A stretch of 64,000 nucleotides of DNA from positions 53,870 to 117,869 of the forward strand of contig JBEKYC010000011.1 in NCBI GenBank assembly GCA_049511415.1, given 5' to 3'. Within the stretch, counting starts at the first letter, position 1. Every line of letters begins with the position of its first letter. The notes beneath the pieces are model-generated. The model had not been told where the DNA came from, searched no databases, and worked only from the letters and a program-made list of their open reading frames with translations. This stretch comes from Bog-159 sp049511415 (GTDB lineage Bacteria > Acidobacteriota > Terriglobia > Bryobacterales > Bryobacteraceae). This document shows positions 25,407 to 34,369 of the stretch, piece after piece. The position numbers and the translations under genes were made by a program.

Positions 25407-26087
25407 TTAGTCGGACGATCGGCCGCGGTGAACAGAGGAGAACCGGCGGCAGCCCGCCAGGAGCAGCAGACCGGAACCCAGCAGGACGAAGGCAGCCGGT
25501 TCGGGGCTCTCCGTAAGAATACGGATCATGTTGCTATTTCCAGCCGTTACCCGGAAGTCCACCACCAGCGTTTCCATGTTACCCGACAGGATTACTTCGT
25601 CGCCGGTTTGCAGGCCACCGTTCTGATAGCCGGCGGGCGGGTATTGCGTGCCGGGAAATCCGAGCGTTTGGTCGGTGGCAGCCAGGTTGGAATAGCCCAG
25701 AATGATTCCCAGAATCTTCTCGCCTGGGCTAAAGGTAATTTCACCGACGAAATCGGTATAGCACGTGCCGCTTACGCACTTTGTGTTCGACACGGGCGCC
25801 GCACGCAGCAGGTAGCTGTTGACGGTGATTCCGGCGGGAATGATTCCGGACGGGAGGCCCGAACAACATGGCCACGTTCCCGGTTCCATAATACCCACGT
25901 TCACCGGCGACAGGAGCGTAAGGTCCGTCTGTTCAGAGAAACCGTAGATCGTTGTGTTACTCAACATCTGCCCCACCTGCACAGATGCGGGCGGATTCGA
26001 CAAAAGAGTGACACCACTTACGACAATCATGGATCCGTATGCTGGAATCACCGAAATGAAAAGCAATGTGCCCAAGACAGGTTTCAT
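25407..26087 (-). CDS. PEP-CTERM protein
   Basis: A 226-residue exported protein with a signal peptide (KPVLGTLLFISVIPAYGS) and a PEP-CTERM sorting tail: PEPAAFVLLGSGLLLLAG followed by CRR-F. An exosortase elsewhere in the genome should recognise it; none is in this window. The middle part is beta-rich with paired Cys (WPCCSG, KCVSGTCY) and has no known enzyme motifs, so it may be a surface or matrix protein. The ATG at 26087 was preferred over the GTG three codons earlier. Confidence 0.8.
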   Translation of the reverse strand: MKPVLGTLLFISVIPAYGSMIVVSGVTLLSNPPASVQVGQMLSNTTIYGFSEQTDLTLLSPVNVGIMEPGTWPCCSGLPSGIIPAGITVNSYLLRAAPVSNTKCVSGTCYTDFVGEITFSPGEKILGIILGYSNLAATDQTLGFPGTQYPPAGYQNGGLQTGDEVILSGNMETLVVDFRVTAGNSNMIRILTESPEPAAFVLLGSGLLLLAGCRRFSSVHRGRSSD

Positions 26088-26213
26088 ATAGGACACTTAT
26101 AGCATAGGTAGTAAGGAATGCAAGTAACTTATTTCGCAGTAGTGTGCCAAAGAAAGCGCACCGCCGAATAGCTACCGGCTAGCCAATCCAAAGGCGGGAT
26201 CTTTCGGTCGGAT

Positions 26214-26717
26214 TCACTGAGCCGTAGGCACGCTTAACGCCGACCGGAGCTCCTCGGGGCGTGCGGAGCCAATGAGAATGGCGCCGCCTTTGACGAGCTT
26301 CAGCATCACGCCACGGTCGCCGTCCGCGATGTAGGCCGCACCGCGCCGTGTGTTGCGAAGACCGTAACCGCCCCAGTCGCGGGCGGCATCAAAAGTGACA
26401 ATCTCGGCCGTTTTGATGTCGCTCCGCACGATGTGCCGCTGCCGCCAGAGGCCGCGCATGGTTACCCGCAGCTCTGCCGGACTGACATCCGTCACCAGCC
26501 GAACGGTCATCAGGCGCAGATAAACCAGCCAAAGGAAGACCGTCCAGCCAATGATGTTGCCGTTGGACATCGGCTGCTTTCCCCAAGGATGGCCCAGGAT
26601 GACCTGCCAGATCAGAAGCAGCGACATCGCCGCCGGCAGGATCGCCACCATCAGGCGGACGCGCTGCAAGCGAAAGGACTGCGTCTCATGGAAGAGCAGC
26701 GGCGCCGCACGGCTCAT
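26214..26717 (-). CDS. Two-helix membrane protein, unknown
   Basis: A 167-residue protein with two membrane helices (RLMVAILPAAMSLLLIWQVI and NIIGWTVFLWLVYLRL), followed by a cytoplasmic or periplasmic beta-rich domain (TDVSPAELRVTMRGLWRQRH). The end resembles PH-like/YdbT-type domains (GVMLKLVKGGAILIGSARPE). I would not assign a family. It starts within the last bases of the upstream TolC gene (ATGA) and closes the RND operon, so it may influence that pump. Confidence 0.65.
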   Translation of the reverse strand: MSRAAPLLFHETQSFRLQRVRLMVAILPAAMSLLLIWQVILGHPWGKQPMSNGNIIGWTVFLWLVYLRLMTVRLVTDVSPAELRVTMRGLWRQRHIVRSDIKTAEIVTFDAARDWGGYGLRNTRRGAAYIADGDRGVMLKLVKGGAILIGSARPEELRSALSVPTAQ

Positions 26718-28021
26718 CGCAGCATTCCGATAGCGTATTGGAGCACCGCATGCTGGCTCTGATAATCGTACTTCGCACTGAGGTTCTCGATCTCGGCTTG
26801 AGTGAGGCTCAACTGGGCCTGCGTAAGTTCCACGATGGATGATAAACCCAGGTTATAACGCCCCTGTGCCAACTCCAGGGCTAGGCTGGCCTCTCGCATG
26901 TACTGAGCCGTGACATCGATCCGCTGAAAGGCCGTCGTAACGCTGGCCCAGGCCACACGCACATCTCGTGCGATGCGCTCCTGCTCATTGCGAAGATTTT
27001 GATCGGCTTCGAGCGCCTTGTAATGGGCCGCCTCGCGACGGGCGGAGAAAAGTTGGCCATTGAAAACCGGGATCTGCACATTCAGCGCCGCGGCTCCGTA
27101 CTCAGGCGGTATAGCTTGTGAGGTGAGTTTGGCGATATAAGGTATGTAGCCGGCCACACCTACCAGGCTGACGTTGGGCCGAGCCAGATCCCTTTCGGCC
27201 GCCGCGAACTTGTAAGCGGCTTCGCGTGAATAGCGCAAGCCCGCCAGTTCCGGCCGGTTGGAAATAGCCTGGGCGACCAAGTCATCGGATGTCGCCGGAG
27301 GGCTTGGCGGAAGATCCTCCTCGGAGAGCTTATAGCCGGTCACTTGTTCGGAACCGATAGCGCGCGCGAGTTCCGCGAAAGATTGTTGCAAGGTGTCCTG
27401 GGCACGCAGGAGCAGGAGTTTGGCCTCCGATACGTTCACGTCCGCGAAACTGACATCGAGTTGTGACTTCAGTTTGTTCTTGGCGAGTTCGTTGACTTGG
27501 TCGAACAGAAGCTGCCGGGCGGCTACGGTTTCCTGTGCCACGCGCACTACCGCCTGGGCATGCAGAGCGTCATAGTAAGCGCGGTTTACGCTGAGCAGGA
27601 CGTCATAACGGCTGGCCTGGTAGTTCTGCTCGCTGGCATGCGCCTGCAACCGGGAATTGGCCACCAGGTTGGGGGTTCGGCCCGAGTCGGTGATGAGTTG
27701 CGATACGGCCAAGCCATTCCCGAAGCGGTTGAAGAGCCGCGAATCCGTCAAATAACCGGCGCCGATGCGCGCCTCGTTGTTGGCGACCGAACCGGTCAAG
27801 TCGGCGTCAACCGTCGGAAAGTACGCCGAGCGGCTCTCCACGATTTGCTCTTTGGCGAAGCTCACTTCGTTCCGCGCCGCCAGAACCTGCGGGTGATTCT
27901 TCAGAGCCAGCGCCTCCGCATCTCTCAAGGTGAGCGCGGTGGGCGTTGCCGGAGTTGGCTGAGCTAGAGCGTGCAGCGCCGCCGAGCACGCCAGCGCGGC
28001 GTAACCTGTCAGTCTACGCAT
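26714..28021 (-). CDS. TolC-family outer-membrane channel of the multidrug RND operon
   Basis: A 435-residue TolC-like protein from the ATG preceded by GGAGGA six bases away. A signal peptide (GYAALACSAALHALAQ) is followed by the usual first helix (LTLRDAEALALKNHPQVLAA). Two repeated halves end in NLGLSSIVELTQAQLSLTQAE, a strongly conserved TolC stretch. It supplies the outer-membrane duct for the RND pump that precedes it, whose gene it overlaps by eight bases, and it overlaps the membrane protein gene that follows by four. Confidence 0.9.
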   Translation of the reverse strand: MRRLTGYAALACSAALHALAQPTPATPTALTLRDAEALALKNHPQVLAARNEVSFAKEQIVESRSAYFPTVDADLTGSVANNEARIGAGYLTDSRLFNRFGNGLAVSQLITDSGRTPNLVANSRLQAHASEQNYQASRYDVLLSVNRAYYDALHAQAVVRVAQETVAARQLLFDQVNELAKNKLKSQLDVSFADVNVSEAKLLLLRAQDTLQQSFAELARAIGSEQVTGYKLSEEDLPPSPPATSDDLVAQAISNRPELAGLRYSREAAYKFAAAERDLARPNVSLVGVAGYIPYIAKLTSQAIPPEYGAAALNVQIPVFNGQLFSARREAAHYKALEADQNLRNEQERIARDVRVAWASVTTAFQRIDVTAQYMREASLALELAQGRYNLGLSSIVELTQAQLSLTQAEIENLSAKYDYQSQHAVLQYAIGMLR

Positions 28022-31000
28022 TGCGGTTCCTCCTTCCATAGACGAGCACATAGGCGGCCGGGACGATGAAGACAGTAAGAAGCACCGAAGTCGTGAGGCC
28101 GCCGATAATCGCGCGCGCCATAGGCGTGTACTGTTCGCCGCCGGTGCCGAGCTTCATAGCCATGGGGATCATGCCGATGATAGTGGCCAGCGAGGTCATC
28201 AGGATCGGACGCAGGCGGACGCGGCAGGCGGTCACCGCGGCATCCATCACCGGCATGCCCTGCTGTTCGAGCCTATGGGCGAAATCCACGATCAGAATGC
28301 TGTTCGAGTCCGCGATGCCGATCAGCATCAATACGCCCATCAGCGACATAACATTCAGCGTGGTGTGCGTGAGCGGCAGAATAATCAGCACACCGATAAA
28401 GCCCATCGGGATGGCGAGCATGATCAGGAATGGGTCGATGAAGGAGCGGAACTGCGCGATCAGAATCAGGAACAAAAGGACAAACGAGAATGTGAAGCCG
28501 ATCCCGAAGCTCTTGAAGGACTCATTCATGCCGTTGACCATTCCGCGCAGATCGACGCGCACATTTGGCGGCAATTGCTTGGGGTCATCGACCATCCTGT
28601 GAATCTCCCGGCTGATTTTGCCGAGATCTTCGCCGGAGGGTGTGACATAGACGTCTACGACGCGCTGGATCGCATAATGGTCCACTTCGGTGGGCGATTG
28701 CGTGCTCTCCACCTTGACGACGGAATCCAACGTAGTCGGCTGCGTCAGATTGGGAGCGCGCAGCGGGATCTGTTTCAAGTCCACCAGGTTATGGACGGCC
28801 GGCTGCCCGTGCTCGTAATATTGTGCCGTGAGAAAGTAGTCATTGCCGCTCTCGTAATCCACCCAGTAATTGGGTGCGATCATGATATTTGAGTTGAGTG
28901 CTGTAATCACGTTTTCCACTACGTCTTTCTGGCTAAGACCTAACTCGGCGGCATGCACGCGGTCGATGTTCAGACGCAAGGCAGGATAGTTCATGTCTTG
29001 CGGGATGTAGACGTTGCCAACACCCTTCAATCCGCGGATGCGGCCGGCGAGGTCCTGCGCAACGTGATAGGCGACTCGCAGGTGGCGGCTCGAAACCTGC
29101 ACGTCGATGGGCGCCGGCATGCCGCTGTTCAGAATGGCGTCCACCATGGAGCCGCTTTGGAAGAAGGTGCGCAGGTCGGGATACTTGGCGCCGATGTCAT
29201 CCCGCACCTTGTCCATGTACTCCTGGCTGGAAACCGCGTGATCGTCGCTGAGTTGTGTCTGAATGGTCGCAGTGTACTCACCCGAGTTTGTCGTGTACAA
29301 AGACGAAAAGTCATCCACCACGCCTATGTTGGATACGATCGTCCGAAAATCACGCGGCGCTACGTCGTGATGGATCAGGTCCTCCACGCGGGCCACATAC
29401 TGATCGGTGGCTTCGATGCGCGTTCCGGTGGGGGCTTTCAGGTTGATGGTAAACTGGCCGGCATCCGTTCGCGGAAAGAATGCCAGGCCCAGGAATGGAT
29501 AGATCGCGAAACTGACGACGAAGAGGCCCAGGAGGGCAATCACCGTTAGCGCAGGCCGCTTCAGGGCCACCCGTACCCAGCGCTCGTAGCGGTCCAGTAA
29601 GTGATTGAACATCCGGTTGAACCAGGCGTTGAAACGCGCGCCGGCTGTAAGATGCTCCTCGCCTGCCGAGCCTTCTTCGGAACCCTGAGCGGGAATCTCG
29701 TGATGCACGCCTTTGAGGTACTTGGAGCAGAATAGCGGAACCACGGTCATGGCCACCACGAATGAAGCCATCAAAGAAAGACAGAACGCCATCGCCAGCG
29801 CGGAGAACAAGAACTTACTGACGCCGTAAAGAAAGGTGACAGGGAAGAAATCGACCACGTCGACCAGAGTTGCCGCCAGCACCGCCAGGTTGACCTCGGC
29901 GCCGCCTTGCTCGGCAGCCACCGCCGGCGAAGATCCCATTTCCAGGTGCCTGTATATGTTCTCCAGTGAGATGACCGAGTTATCGATGACCCGCGACAAC
30001 GCCAGCGCGATTCCGCCCAGGATCATGGTGTTAATCGTGCTGCCGAACATGTAAAGGCACACGAATGCCACCATGATCGACAGCGGGATGGAGAGCAGTA
30101 CCGCGACAGTGGCGCGCAGGCTGCCCAGGAAGATCAGGATCATGATGCTGGTAAGCAGCAGGCCGATGGAGCCTTCATGAAAGACGGTCTTGATGGCCTC
30201 CTTGACGAACACGGACTGATCGAACGCAATATCGGCCTTGAGCTGCGGAGGCACGTCGAACAGGTGGTGAACCAGTTTGTTCACGTCGTCCACGACCTGG
30301 ATGGTATTGGTATCTCCGCCCTGCTTCATAATGGGAATGTAGGCCGACTTCTGGCCGTCGATGCGCACGATGTTGTACTGCAACTGAGCCGCATCCTTGG
30401 CCTCCCCGACATCCGAGACCCGCACCGAGCTTGTGCCGACGGTCTTCAGCGGCAGGTTATTCAAGTCCTCCACCTTTTTAACCAAGCTGTTGGAGTAAAC
30501 GTAATAGTCAGTCGGGCCGATCTTAACATCGCCGGCGGGCAGGATCACGTTGCTGTCATTCACAGCCTTCACGACATCCATCACACTCATCTGCCGCGAC
30601 AACAGCTTATACGGATCCAGGTAGACCATCGCCTGGCGATACTTGCCCCCGAACGGCGGGGGAATCTCCGCTCCCTTCACCACGGCGATCTGATTGCGGA
30701 TCGTGAATTGGGCCTGATCGTGCAGAGTGGTCTCGTCCAGCCCCTGTCCCTTGACGGTAACCAGGCATACCGGCAGGCTGGAGGCATCGAATTTCAGAAC
30801 CACCGGCGGAAGCGTTCCGGGCGGCAGGCGCTTTAAATCCGCCAGAGCGAGATTGGAGAGCTGCGTCACGTCCGAGTCGGCATTGGTTCCCGGCTGGAAC
30901 ATCACTTTGATGATGCTGACGCCCAGCAGCGAGCGCGATTCGCTGTGGTCCACGCCGCTGGCCAGGGTAAAGAAGCGTTCCAGCGGATTGGTAATGTCCA

Positions 31001-31175
31001 CTTCGATATCTTCCGGCGGCATTCCCGAATAGAAGGTAGCGACCACCACCTCCGGAATATTGATCGTGGGAAACAGGTCGACCGCCATGCGGAAATAACT
31101 ATTGACGCCGATCACCATTACGGCCAGGCAGAGGACAATGATGAAATATGGGTTGCGAATCGAGAAGCGCGGCAT
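28014..31175 (-). CDS. HAE-type RND multidrug efflux pump
   Basis: A 1053-residue proton-driven pump. It starts MPRFSIRNPYFIIVLCLAVM, has two periplasmic loops and 12 membrane segments. The TM4 region reads LALSRVIDNSVISLENIYRH, which keeps one Asp but differs from the DDA motif of AcrB; that is common in acidobacterial members. It works with the adaptor and TolC-like protein of the same operon. Substrates are probably hydrophobic drugs or solvents, though MdtBC-like specificities cannot be excluded. Confidence 0.92.
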   Translation of the reverse strand: MPRFSIRNPYFIIVLCLAVMVIGVNSYFRMAVDLFPTINIPEVVVATFYSGMPPEDIEVDITNPLERFFTLASGVDHSESRSLLGVSIIKVMFQPGTNADSDVTQLSNLALADLKRLPPGTLPPVVLKFDASSLPVCLVTVKGQGLDETTLHDQAQFTIRNQIAVVKGAEIPPPFGGKYRQAMVYLDPYKLLSRQMSVMDVVKAVNDSNVILPAGDVKIGPTDYYVYSNSLVKKVEDLNNLPLKTVGTSSVRVSDVGEAKDAAQLQYNIVRIDGQKSAYIPIMKQGGDTNTIQVVDDVNKLVHHLFDVPPQLKADIAFDQSVFVKEAIKTVFHEGSIGLLLTSIMILIFLGSLRATVAVLLSIPLSIMVAFVCLYMFGSTINTMILGGIALALSRVIDNSVISLENIYRHLEMGSSPAVAAEQGGAEVNLAVLAATLVDVVDFFPVTFLYGVSKFLFSALAMAFCLSLMASFVVAMTVVPLFCSKYLKGVHHEIPAQGSEEGSAGEEHLTAGARFNAWFNRMFNHLLDRYERWVRVALKRPALTVIALLGLFVVSFAIYPFLGLAFFPRTDAGQFTINLKAPTGTRIEATDQYVARVEDLIHHDVAPRDFRTIVSNIGVVDDFSSLYTTNSGEYTATIQTQLSDDHAVSSQEYMDKVRDDIGAKYPDLRTFFQSGSMVDAILNSGMPAPIDVQVSSRHLRVAYHVAQDLAGRIRGLKGVGNVYIPQDMNYPALRLNIDRVHAAELGLSQKDVVENVITALNSNIMIAPNYWVDYESGNDYFLTAQYYEHGQPAVHNLVDLKQIPLRAPNLTQPTTLDSVVKVESTQSPTEVDHYAIQRVVDVYVTPSGEDLGKISREIHRMVDDPKQLPPNVRVDLRGMVNGMNESFKSFGIGFTFSFVLLFLILIAQFRSFIDPFLIMLAIPMGFIGVLIILPLTHTTLNVMSLMGVLMLIGIADSNSILIVDFAHRLEQQGMPVMDAAVTACRVRLRPILMTSLATIIGMIPMAMKLGTGGEQYTPMARAIIGGLTTSVLLTVFIVPAAYVLVYGRRNRNA

Positions 31176-31180
31176 AGATC

Positions 31181-32407
31181 CTATTGGCTCTCGTAGGTAA
31201 CTAAGGGGACCTCTTGCGGGCGCGCGGATTGGCCGGCCTTCAAGCCGCTGCGGTCGCCTACCACAACCAGTTCGCCCTCGGCTAATCCGCCGAGAACCTC
31301 GGCATAAGTGGTGTTTTCCATGCCGAGCTTGACGCTGCGGATTTCGATCTTGTGATTCGGAGTCAGAACGTCCACTGTTGCAGCGTCGCCGCTCCGGTCA
31401 ATGGCCTGCAGCGGCACGGCTAACGCGTTCTCCTTCTGTTGCAGAACCAGGGTGGCTTCGGCGTACATACCCGGCACCAGAACGTGCCCAGGATTCTGCA
31501 CGTCGACTTCCGTGTGCATGGTGCGGGTCTCTTCCTTCACGTCCACCGAGAAACGGGCGACCGTGCCCGGGAACGTCCGCCCTAGGGAAGTGACTTGCAC
31601 GTTGACGGGTTCGCCAATTCTGATGTATTTCACGTATGACTCGGGTACCGGGATCACCAGGCGGAACTTGTCGTCTTGCGACAGGCGCACCAGCGGAATC
31701 ACATTCGTGCTGGAACCGGTGCCGGCCTGCATCAGGGTGCCGAAATTCGCATAACGTTGGGTCACCACACCGGCAAACGGCGCCGTGATTTTCGCGTAAT
31801 CGAGCAGCACACTGTCGTGTTCCTTCTTCGCCTCGGCCGCTTGCAGCAGGCTCTGAGCGCCTTGAAGCGAGGACTCGCCGGCTTCCACCTGGGCTTCCGC
31901 CGCCAGATCGCGGCCTTGTGAATCGTCCACCTCCTGCTGCGCTACCAGGCCCGGCTTGGATTGCGCGACTCCGTTGAGGCGCTGGAACTGCAGGTGCAAA
32001 ACCTGGTGCTGCGCCTCGATCCGATTCAATTCATGCTCGGCGTGAGTCACCATATCGGAGGCGTTCCGGATGGCGGCGGCGTCCTGTTGTATTTGGGCTA
32101 CTAACTCCGGAATTTCAAGGACCGCCATTAATTGCCCCTGTTTCACGCGTGTGCCGTAGTCCACCAGAAGTTCATGGACAAAGCCGGATTCCTTGGCGTA
32201 AACATCGATTTCCTGGAATGGAACCAGTTCCGACGAGACAGTCAACTGACTCTGGAGCGTCTTCCGGATTACCTTTGAAACTCCGACGGCCGGAGTGACG
32301 GCATCTTCACTGTCGGCATGCACCTTGTCGTGCTTACCGCACGCACTTAAGCCGCAAATCAGCGCAAGCGCGAGCACTGGGCGGATAGGGCTGCATGTTA
32401 ATGTCAT
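31181..32407 (-). CDS. RND periplasmic adaptor (lipoprotein)
   Basis: A 408-residue membrane fusion protein. The start is the ATG overlapping the RraA-like stop in ATGA, which is more convincing than the GTG nine bases earlier. A signal peptide ends in the lipobox LSAC-GK, so it is anchored in the inner membrane by lipid. The barrel-sandwich domain (EIDVYAKESGFVHELLVDYG, AGVVTQRYANFGTLMQAG) and the long hairpin are clear. It pairs with the pump five bases downstream. Confidence 0.9.
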   Translation of the reverse strand: MTLTCSPIRPVLALALICGLSACGKHDKVHADSEDAVTPAVGVSKVIRKTLQSQLTVSSELVPFQEIDVYAKESGFVHELLVDYGTRVKQGQLMAVLEIPELVAQIQQDAAAIRNASDMVTHAEHELNRIEAQHQVLHLQFQRLNGVAQSKPGLVAQQEVDDSQGRDLAAEAQVEAGESSLQGAQSLLQAAEAKKEHDSVLLDYAKITAPFAGVVTQRYANFGTLMQAGTGSSTNVIPLVRLSQDDKFRLVIPVPESYVKYIRIGEPVNVQVTSLGRTFPGTVARFSVDVKEETRTMHTEVDVQNPGHVLVPGMYAEATLVLQQKENALAVPLQAIDRSGDAATVDVLTPNHKIEIRSVKLGMENTTYAEVLGGLAEGELVVVGDRSGLKAGQSARPQEVPLVTYESQ

Positions 32408-33144
32408 TTTACGCACAGGTCGAGATCAGAATGAGACGTGCTGGACAGCTTGGCGGCCAACGAATCCATGGTTAACCCCGGCGATTGACAGAAAGCGATC
32501 AGTTCGCCCTCTTTCGCGGCCCATACGGCAGCCATCTTGGGGATCTCCGCCGCGATGCCAAGCGGAATCGTATGCACCCCATGGCGGTCACCGTGAACCA
32601 GGTCTCCTGCATAAATCTTAAGCCCCCCGATTTCGACAGGCTCTCCAAAATCGACTATATGCGCATACGCATGCGAGACCGAAAGGTTGCCGGAAAATAA
32701 GTGAAAACCGGCGTCCTCCACTGCCGGCAAGTCACGGACAGCGCCATTTGTGACACAACCCACGCAATGCAACGCCAGCGCGATCCGGGCGTGGACCTCT
32801 CCGACGAACGCGCCGAATCCCGGGGAGTGGTCCGCGTCCTGCAATACCATCACCCGCGGCTCCGGCACGGTAACGAGATACCTCCAAAAATCCATGCGGT
32901 CGTAGTAACAGCCGCGCGTGATGGGTGGTGAAGTCGCAGGCGGCGAGGAGGACCGCAGGCGGGCCGTGACGGCGTAGCCGAGCATCGGCGAAAAGTTCGG
33001 GAAGCGGCAGCGGATCGCCCGGTAGATGAAGCCCTCGTTGCGAGGACGCACATCGAATCGCTCGATTGCATTGGAAACGGTGCAAGTATCTAATTGGCGC
33101 AATTTGTCGAACTCGCCGGCTGACAGGAGCTTTGTAGGAGGCAT
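32404..33144 (-). CDS. RraA-family protein (aldolase-like)
   Basis: A 246-residue RraA/HMG-aldolase-fold protein; the ATG at 33144 (MPPTKLLSAGEFDKL) starts the fold, and the longer upstream frame is not conserved-looking. Motifs: TCTVSNAIERF, the active-site strand GCVTNGAVRDLPAVEDAG, and YAGDLVHGDRHGV. The family includes 4-hydroxy-4-methyl-2-oxoglutarate/oxaloacetate aldolases and regulators that bind RNase E. The Arg and Asp residues of the aldolase site seem conserved. It is the first gene of the multidrug RND operon (ATGA overlap), an unexpected partner. Confidence 0.85.
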   Translation of the reverse strand: MPPTKLLSAGEFDKLRQLDTCTVSNAIERFDVRPRNEGFIYRAIRCRFPNFSPMLGYAVTARLRSSSPPATSPPITRGCYYDRMDFWRYLVTVPEPRVMVLQDADHSPGFGAFVGEVHARIALALHCVGCVTNGAVRDLPAVEDAGFHLFSGNLSVSHAYAHIVDFGEPVEIGGLKIYAGDLVHGDRHGVHTIPLGIAAEIPKMAAVWAAKEGELIAFCQSPGLTMDSLAAKLSSTSHSDLDLCVK

Positions 33145-33202
33145 AAAAGAGGGCCAACGGCAGTCCCTGGTCCAGTGGGTCTTCGCATACGATTGTAGGA
33201 AA

Positions 33203-33223
33203 GTATGGGGATGTCTCCCATAC
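33203..33223. promoter_or_regulatory. Inverted repeat between RraA-RND operon and Trm112 operon
   Basis: GTATGGG (33203-33209) and CCCATAC (33217-33223) form a seven-base inverted repeat with a seven-base spacer, in the divergent gap before both operons. It is a possible binding site for a dimeric repressor of the efflux operon; no regulator gene is adjacent. Confidence 0.4.
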
Positions 33224-33317
33224 CGGTTTCTTAGTATATTCAGGCTGGACTGGGCAGTAGGGAGTGGCAAACTTTTCCATTCCATCGCCGTCCCGCCTGC
33301 TAAACTATAGAATCAAT

Positions 33318-33488
33318 ATGGCGTTGAGCAAAGATCTGTTGGAGATCCTGGTGTGCCCCTTGTGCAAGGCGAACCTGGATCTGAAGCCGGATAACAGCGG
33401 GCTGAAGTGCGTGCAGTGTCATCGCGTCTATCCGATCCGGGACGATATTCCGGTGATGCTGGTGGACGAGGCTAAGATCGAAGAGTGA
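33318..33488 (+). CDS. Trm112-family zinc-ribbon protein
   Basis: A 56-residue protein. Two Cys pairs (CPLC at 13-16 and CVQC at 32-35) form a zinc ribbon, and the LLEILVCP and VYPIRDDIPVML phrases are the family signature. Bacterial Trm112 homologues resemble the activator subunit of several methyltransferases in eukaryotes and archaea, though the bacterial role is less clear. It overlaps the GT9 gene (GTGA) and so starts the 33318-39994 housekeeping run. Confidence 0.9.
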   Translation: MALSKDLLEILVCPLCKANLDLKPDNSGLKCVQCHRVYPIRDDIPVMLVDEAKIEE

Positions 33489-34369
33489 CGGAACTGCCCC
33501 ACGGCTGCCGCGTGGCCGTGATCCGGCTGCGCTCGCTGGGCGACTGCGTGCTGACCACGCCGGCACTGGAGATCTGGAAGCGCGCGCGTCCCGATCTCGA
33601 AATCGCGGTAGTGGTGGAGGACCGGTGGCGGGCGGTGTTTGAAGGCAATCCCGATATCGACGCCTTGCTCGGTCCTGGGCTGCGGGATCTACGTTCGTGG
33701 CGGCCGGCTGTTTGTTTGAACCTGCACGGCGGCAACGCCAGTGCGCGCCTGACGGCATTCTGCGGCGCCCGGTGGCGGGCGGGATTCGCGCACTATCGCT
33801 GGCAAGCGGTGTATAACATACGCATTCCGCGCGCGCAGGAAATTCTCGGCGCAGAGCGCATCGTGCATACGGCGGAACATCTGGCATCGGCGGTGTTTTA
33901 TTTGGGAGCGCCGCGGATGGAGATTCCGCGCGCTAAGTTGTTCGCAACACCCGCAGGCGGGACCGCCTGCCCCACGGCTGTCATCCACCCATTCGCGTCT
34001 GCCCCAGGCAAGACGTGGCCTGCGGCCGGTTTCCTGAGCGCCGCGCGGTTCCTGCGCGAATCCCTGGGCCTCGATCCGGTCTTCATTGCGGGTGCGGGCG
34101 AGGATCTGTCGGCCTATGGCGATTTCCGCACGCTGGCGGGCGCACCGCTCGGCGAGATCAAGTCCCTGCTGCGCAGCGCATCGCTGTTTCTGGGCAACGA
34201 TTCCGGACCGGCCCATATGGCCGCGGCTTTTGGTCTCCCGGTGGTAGTCATCTTCGGCGCCTCCGATCCGGCCATCTGGCGCCCGTGGCGTACGCCATCG
34301 GTAGTCTTACAAAACGCCACCGAGCGCCAGGTCATCGAAGCGCTGGAGCGCATGCGAGTGCACGCATGA
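33485..34369 (+). CDS. Glycosyltransferase family 9 (heptosyltransferase-like)
   Basis: A 294-residue GT-B glycosyltransferase starting at a GTG that overlaps the Trm112 stop. Family features: RVAVIRLRSLGDCVLTTPAL at the N-terminus and the nucleotide-sugar site LFLGNDSGPAHMAAAFG near 230-246. GT9 enzymes add heptose or other sugars to the LPS inner core. The exact sugar is unknown. An odd point: residues around 158-166 (PAGGTACPT) are encoded by a palindromic repeat, GCAGGC-GGGACC-GCCTGC, similar to one at 47076. The next gene is an MsbA-like exporter, which supports an LPS role. Confidence 0.88.
   Translation: MTELPHGCRVAVIRLRSLGDCVLTTPALEIWKRARPDLEIAVVVEDRWRAVFEGNPDIDALLGPGLRDLRSWRPAVCLNLHGGNASARLTAFCGARWRAGFAHYRWQAVYNIRIPRAQEILGAERIVHTAEHLASAVFYLGAPRMEIPRAKLFATPAGGTACPTAVIHPFASAPGKTWPAAGFLSAARFLRESLGLDPVFIAGAGEDLSAYGDFRTLAGAPLGEIKSLLRSASLFLGNDSGPAHMAAAFGLPVVVIFGASDPAIWRPWRTPSVVLQNATERQVIEALERMRVHA
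33952..33980. repeat. REP-like palindrome inside the GT9 coding region
   Basis: CGCAGGC-GGGACC-GCCTGCCCCAC lies in frame within the glycosyltransferase. The arms GCAGGC/GCCTGC and the flank CCCCACGGC recur at 47075-47100 with a different centre (TGAGA). Two copies are too few to define a family, but the shared arms and flank suggest a dispersed palindromic element. Confidence 0.5.
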
